Positions 40,774-41,317 of a stretch of DNA of 41,317 nucleotides are shown in pieces. Both the position numbers and the translations under genes were made by a program. Each line of letters starts with the position of its first letter. Position 1 is the first letter of the stretch. Source of the stretch: Betaproteobacteria bacterium (GTDB lineage: Bacteria > Pseudomonadota > Gammaproteobacteria > Burkholderiales > WYBJ01). Location of the stretch: NCBI GenBank assembly GCA_009377585.1, contig WHTS01000051.1, positions 1 to 41,317 of the forward strand, read 5' to 3'. Below the pieces are notes generated by a model, which saw nothing but the letters and a program-made list of their open reading frames with translations, did not search any database and was not told the DNA's origin.

Positions 40774-41229
40774 ATGCCAGATCCACAAACGAGCGTCCTG
40801 GACATCATTTTCGGTCGATGGCGGAGCCAAATCCTCTATACCGGCGTGAAGCTGGGCATCTTCGACGCCCTCGCCGATGCCCCCAAAGCCGCCCCGGCAA
40901 TCGCTGAGCACCTGGGTCTCGATCCGGCCCTCTGCTACCGACTGCTGAGAGCGCTTGGTTCCCTCGATCTGCTGCAGGAAGACAGCCATCGCACGTTTGC
41001 TCTCACCGCTGCTGGCGATCGCCTCCGTCAGGACCACGCGCAAACGTTGCGCGGCGTCACCTTGCTCGAGGAAGGTCCAGAGCACTACGCCTTATGGAAG
41101 CACCTGCCGGCGATGATTCGCGACGGCAAGCAGAATGGGTTCATCCGGGAGTTCGGGCGGATGGCGTTTGAGCATGCCGCTCACAACCCTGGGTACGCTG
41201 GCGCGTTTACTCACCAGTCGCCAATATAG
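40774..41229 (+). pseudogene. O-methyltransferase, N-terminal part only
   Basis: The 151 residues correspond to the N-terminal dimerisation and winged-helix domain of Methyltransf_2-type O-methyltransferases. Marks include GRWRSQILYTGVKLGIFDALADAPK, the HLGLDPALCYRLLRAL helix and LTAAGDRLRQDH. The SAM-binding Rossmann domain, which should follow for about 180 residues, is missing: the frame stops at 41229 after an ending without family similarity. AGGAGG precedes the ATG at 40774 by 5 bases. It follows the cupin remnant by about 150 bases. The break coincides with an opposite-strand ORF end that reads into the window edge, so a rearrangement junction is likely near 41210. Confidence 0.75.
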
Positions 41230-41317
41230 GCGACAGACGGAGCATTGAAAAATGAGCGGATCAAGCTGGGCAGCTTCTGAAGTTTCGCGAGTTGCTCCTC
41301 AATTTTCTCGCGCAGCT
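41211..41317 (-). CDS. Possible C-terminal tail of a type I restriction specificity subunit (partial)
   Basis: Reading minus from the window edge, one frame is open for 34 residues to a TGA at 41211-41213. It includes LREKIEEQLAKLQKLPSLIR, a coiled-coil-like tail similar in style to the EKI-LPASLLRRAF ends of HsdS proteins. The match is short, the rest lies outside the window, and the label is tentative. Confidence 0.3.
   Translation of the reverse strand, partial: LREKIEEQLAKLQKLPSLIRSFFNAPSVAYIGDW

Overview
The window is high-GC chromosomal DNA, most likely from a betaproteobacterium of the Burkholderiales type. The main reason is an expansion of Bug/TctC-type extracytoplasmic solute-binding proteins: six genes or remnants in 41 kb, with no TctA/TctB membrane partner in sight. 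Around them lie short catabolic operons of amidohydrolases, CitE-like lyases, a TauD dioxygenase, a LigB dioxygenase, a PrpD homologue and an M20 hydrolase. The taxonomic call is inference; no rRNA gene is present.

Layout. (1) 181-3942, minus: Bug protein, DUF35 zinc-ribbon protein, thiolase/Ltp2-like protein, amidohydrolase. (2) 4179-6630, plus: AhpD-like protein without its CXXC cysteines, TauD-like dioxygenase, two-repeat EthD-like protein. (3) 6776-9936: small lipoprotein, amidohydrolase, and a divergent LigB-type extradiol dioxygenase. (4) 9933-16949, minus: PrpD/MmgE, M20D hydrolase, frameshifted Bug gene and ornithine cyclodeaminase-like gene, ending at an internally deleted IS3-family element. 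On the far side of that element lies only the C-terminal part of a hydantoinase B gene. (5) 17155-19927, plus: three consecutive CitE/HpcH-type genes. (6) 20036-23353: amidohydrolase, divergent thioesterase-like gene, LLM flavin oxidoreductase. (7) 23503-27747: four adjacent Bug genes, one without a signal peptide. (8) 27848-30298, minus: SelA-fold PLP enzyme and a patatin phospholipase. (9) 30545-37054: GH19 endolysin-like gene, SLOG-like protein, hybrid histidine kinase, GH13 glycosidase, second EthD-like protein. (10) 37207-41317: tRNA-Arg(ACG) with promoter and terminator, then a decayed integrated element: nonsense-mutated tyrosine integrase, orphan tRNA-Pro 3' fragment, VapBC-like pair, cupin gene broken by a 14-bp duplication, truncated O-methyltransferase, and a possible HsdS-like tail at the edge.

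How it works together. Regions 1-7 look like several uptake-and-degradation modules for carboxylated or amide compounds: periplasmic Bug proteins bind a substrate, amidohydrolases or lyases open it, and CoA-linked or ring-cleaving enzymes process it. Exact substrates cannot be read from sequence. Decay is conspicuous: one operon is cut by an IS-associated deletion, and the tRNA-Arg-linked island is mostly broken genes. Three families of intergenic palindromic repeats sit in the gaps.

Most unusual items: the three tandem CitE paralogues with graded loss of metal-site residues; the IS remnant joining two truncated genes; the orphan patatin/GH19/SLOG group; the leaderless Bug protein; and the exactly traceable lesions in the integrase and cupin genes.
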